Shown here: positions 23,674 through 25,487 of the stretch, in pieces
Position numbering within the stretch: position 1 is the stretch's first letter
Layout of the letters: each line of letters begins with the position of its first letter
Assembly: GCA_946480605.1 (NCBI GenBank)
Contig: CAMLKW010000037.1
Coordinates: forward strand, 1-25,487
DNA length: 25,487 nt
Direction: 5' to 3'
DNA from: an uncultured Roseateles sp.
GTDB lineage: Bacteria; Pseudomonadota; Gammaproteobacteria; Burkholderiales; Burkholderiaceae
Notes under the pieces: generated by a model
Database searches by the model: none
Told to the model about the DNA's origin: nothing
Seen by the model: only the letters and a program-made list of their open reading frames with translations
Program-made: the position numbers and the translations under genes

Positions 23674-25487
23674 AGCTGTACTTCGCGCTGACGTAGCCGT
23701 AGCGGCCGCGTGTGTCGGTGTAGCTGGGGTCGTAGCCCGAGGTGAAGAACCAGGCCTGCTGCGAGAACGGCGGCGACTTGTCCGTCAGGTTCTGCACGCC
23801 GGCGCGCAAGGTCAGCGACTTGGTGGCCTCCCAGCCGGCCGACAGGTTCCACAGCGAATAGGCGCCCACCTTGCGGTCCGGCTTGCCGACGATGTGCTGG
23901 TCGTCGTAGCCCTGCAGGTAGCTGTTGGACAGCGTGGCCGAGAACGGGCCGTGCTCCCAGTCCAGGCTCAGCGTGTGGCGCCAGCGCTGCACGACGCCGT
24001 CGTTGATGAAGCGGCCCAGGTTGCTGACGAAGGGGTCGCCGTTGCCGGTCTGCTGCTGGGACTTCAGCGTCAGCGTGCCGTTCAGGCGCAGGCCGAACTG
24101 GCCCAACGCGGTCTTCAGCTCGCTCAGCGCGACACCGATGTCCAGGCCGGAGATGCGCTGCTTGCCGCGGTTCTCCTTGATGAGGTCGATGTGGTCTATC
24201 CACTCGTCCTCGTCGCGTATCACCAGGCTGCCGTACTTGGCCAGGTCGGACAGGATGACGTCCACGCCCAGCGTGCTGATCAGGTTGCGCTTCTCGATGT
24301 TCCAGTAGTCGAGGTTGAGGTTGACCCCGCGCGCCGGCTCGAACACCACGCCCAGCGAGAACTGGCGCGACTTCTCGGGCTTGAGCTTGGCGTTGCTGTA
24401 GTTCAGCGTGGTCCAGGTGTCCGAGCAGTCGGTGGGCGTGGCGTCCGGGTCCAGTTCCAGGCAGCGCGGGTCCACCAGCGTGGCGGCCGTGCCTTCGGTG
24501 AGCGGGCGGTAGAGGTCGGACATGCTGGGCGCGCGAAAGCCCTTGCCCACGGAGGCGCGCAGCAGCAGCTCCGGCGACGGCACGTACTTCAGGCCCAGCT
24601 TGGGACTGAGCGCGCCGCCGCTGACCTGGTAGTGCTCGTAGCGCATCGCGGCCTGCAGCTCCAGCTGCTTGGTGATGGGGGCGCTCAGTTCGCCGAACAC
24701 GGCCGAGACCTTGCGCGACTTGCCGAAGTCGGAGTCCGGCCCCTGCGAGGTCTCGCCCAGGATGAGGTCCTGCTTCAGCGCGTCGGACTGGTGGTAGTTC
24801 TGCTTCTCGCGGCGCAGCTCGCCGCCGACCGCGACCGCGAGGTCGCCGCCGGCCAGCGGCATCAGCCCTTTGGACATGCGGAAGTCCAGGCTGTCCATGG
24901 TGCCGGTGGCGCGGCGCACCTCGCCACGGATCTGGGCCTTCTCGTACAGGGCCAGGCCGGCGGCGGCCGACGGGCCGAACGCGTTCAGCGTGCCGGCGGC
25001 GAAGCCGTCCATGATCATCTGCTCGTTCAGATAGCCCTGGGAGTCGCGGTCCGAGACCTTGCTGGTGCTGTGGTTCAGCGCCCACTCGTAGTCCCAGCCG
25101 GCCAGCAGGCCATTGGTGCCCAGCACGAAGCGGTTGCCGGTGGAGACCAGCTCGCTGGTCCGCAGGCCGGCCTCGACCAGGCGGGTGCGCACGACCAGGA
25201 TGCGGCGTTCGTCCCCGGCCGGGAAGGCGGCGATGCTGCTGTTCTTCAGCGCCGCGACCAGCGAGACGTCGATCTCGGCGTCCACGCGGTTGGGCGTGCC
25301 GGTGTAGTAGGTCTTGGCGCGGGCGACGGAGGCCTCGGCGAACAACTGGTGGCCACCGCCCAGGTTGAGCACGCCGCGGCCGAACAGGCTGCTCTTGTTC
25401 GACTTGGGATACAGCTCGATGTCGCGCATGTAGTCGAAGGTGCAGCCGTCCACGTCGAAGAGGGCGTGGGGGTGCGGGACGGCGCGC
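23666..25487 (-). CDS. TonB-dependent outer-membrane receptor, beta-barrel part (5' end outside window)
   Basis: The reverse frame is open from the right edge to TGA at 23666-23668, giving about 606 C-terminal residues; no start is in the window, and the GTG at 25453 is internal. Seen: alternating aromatic strands, long extracellular loops, the barrel segment RASVGKGFRAPSMSDLYRP typical of TonB receptors, LKPEKSRQFSLGV, YWNIEKRNLI, and a C-terminal strand ending YGYVSAKYSFK. These match the TonB-dependent receptor barrel. Two Cys pairs (one in FDVDGCTFDY near the edge, one in the CLELDPDATPTDCSD loop) are visible; the second looks like a loop disulfide. The plug and TonB box lie beyond the window. 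The substrate is unknown (siderophore, vitamin or oligosaccharide). Convergent with the thioesterase. Confidence 0.9.
   Translation of the reverse strand, partial: RAVPHPHALFDVDGCTFDYMRDIELYPKSNKSSLFGRGVLNLGGGHQLFAEASVARAKTYYTGTPNRVDAEIDVSLVAALKNSSIAAFPAGDERRILVVRTRLVEAGLRTSELVSTGNRFVLGTNGLLAGWDYEWALNHSTSKVSDRDSQGYLNEQMIMDGFAAGTLNAFGPSAAAGLALYEKAQIRGEVRRATGTMDSLDFRMSKGLMPLAGGDLAVAVGGELRREKQNYHQSDALKQDLILGETSQGPDSDFGKSRKVSAVFGELSAPITKQLELQAAMRYEHYQVSGGALSPKLGLKYVPSPELLLRASVGKGFRAPSMSDLYRPLTEGTAATLVDPRCLELDPDATPTDCSDTWTTLNYSNAKLKPEKSRQFSLGVVFEPARGVNLNLDYWNIEKRNLISTLGVDVILSDLAKYGSLVIRDEDEWIDHIDLIKENRGKQRISGLDIGVALSELKTALGQFGLRLNGTLTLKSQQQTGNGDPFVSNLGRFINDGVVQRWRHTLSLDWEHGPFSATLSNSYLQGYDDQHIVGKPDRKVGAYSLWNLSAGWEATKSLTLRAGVQNLTDKSPPFSQQAWFFTSGYDPSYTDTRGRYGYVSAKYSFK

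Overview
The window is dense, very GC-rich bacterial chromosome with third-position G/C bias, tight operons and overlapping stops and starts. Gene content (paired NarK transporters, a Bug/TctC solute-binding protein, a CHASE/PAS/GGDEF cyclase, an MHYT hybrid kinase, FdhD, ETF-QO and a TonB receptor) fits a facultatively respiring betaproteobacterium of the Burkholderiales, perhaps the Rubrivivax/Leptothrix/Roseateles group. That placement is inferred from gene style, not from a marker gene.

Left edge (1-4.2 kb): the last codons of one NarK-type nitrate transporter, then a complete second one (narK2). No nitrate reductase follows. Instead a reverse-strand type II restriction-modification pair of the PaeR7I/XhoI type abuts narK2. 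Its base composition is visibly less GC-rich than its neighbours, and its presumed target CTCGAG is nearly absent from the window, the only copy lying inside the methyltransferase gene.

Signalling block (4.3-12.05 kb): a reverse-strand operon encodes a large MHYT-PAS-PAS hybrid histidine kinase with its own receiver and HPt domains, and a receiver/HD-GYP response regulator. Together they form a possible complete phosphorelay ending on a c-di-GMP phosphodiesterase. Divergently, across 227 bp with inverted repeats and a recognisable promoter, lies a Bug-type periplasmic binding protein translationally coupled to a membrane CHASE-PAS-GGDEF diguanylate cyclase. The first PAS domain of the kinase aligns without gaps with the heme pocket of FixL. 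I read the block as a candidate gas- and solute-sensing c-di-GMP make/break module, the most interesting system in the window.

12.0-16.2 kb: reverse-strand fdhD (formate dehydrogenase sulfurtransferase) lies downstream of a soluble 848-residue sensor with a duplicated cache-like module and a C-terminal CheW domain. A PaiB-type FMN-binding protein is divergent from it.

16.3-25.5 kb: a PqqL-like M16 zinc protease (+); ETF-ubiquinone oxidoreductase followed by a DUF72 protein (-); a divergent overlapping operon of SDR dehydrogenase, YceH-family protein and hotdog thioesterase (+); and the 3' part of a TonB-dependent receptor (-) that runs off the right edge. ETF-QO, SDR and thioesterase suggest acyl-CoA or fatty-acid metabolism.

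No rRNA, tRNA, CRISPR array, transposase or integrase was recognised. No gene-free stretch exceeds 300 bp; the longest are 8694-8920 and 15410-15625, both described below.
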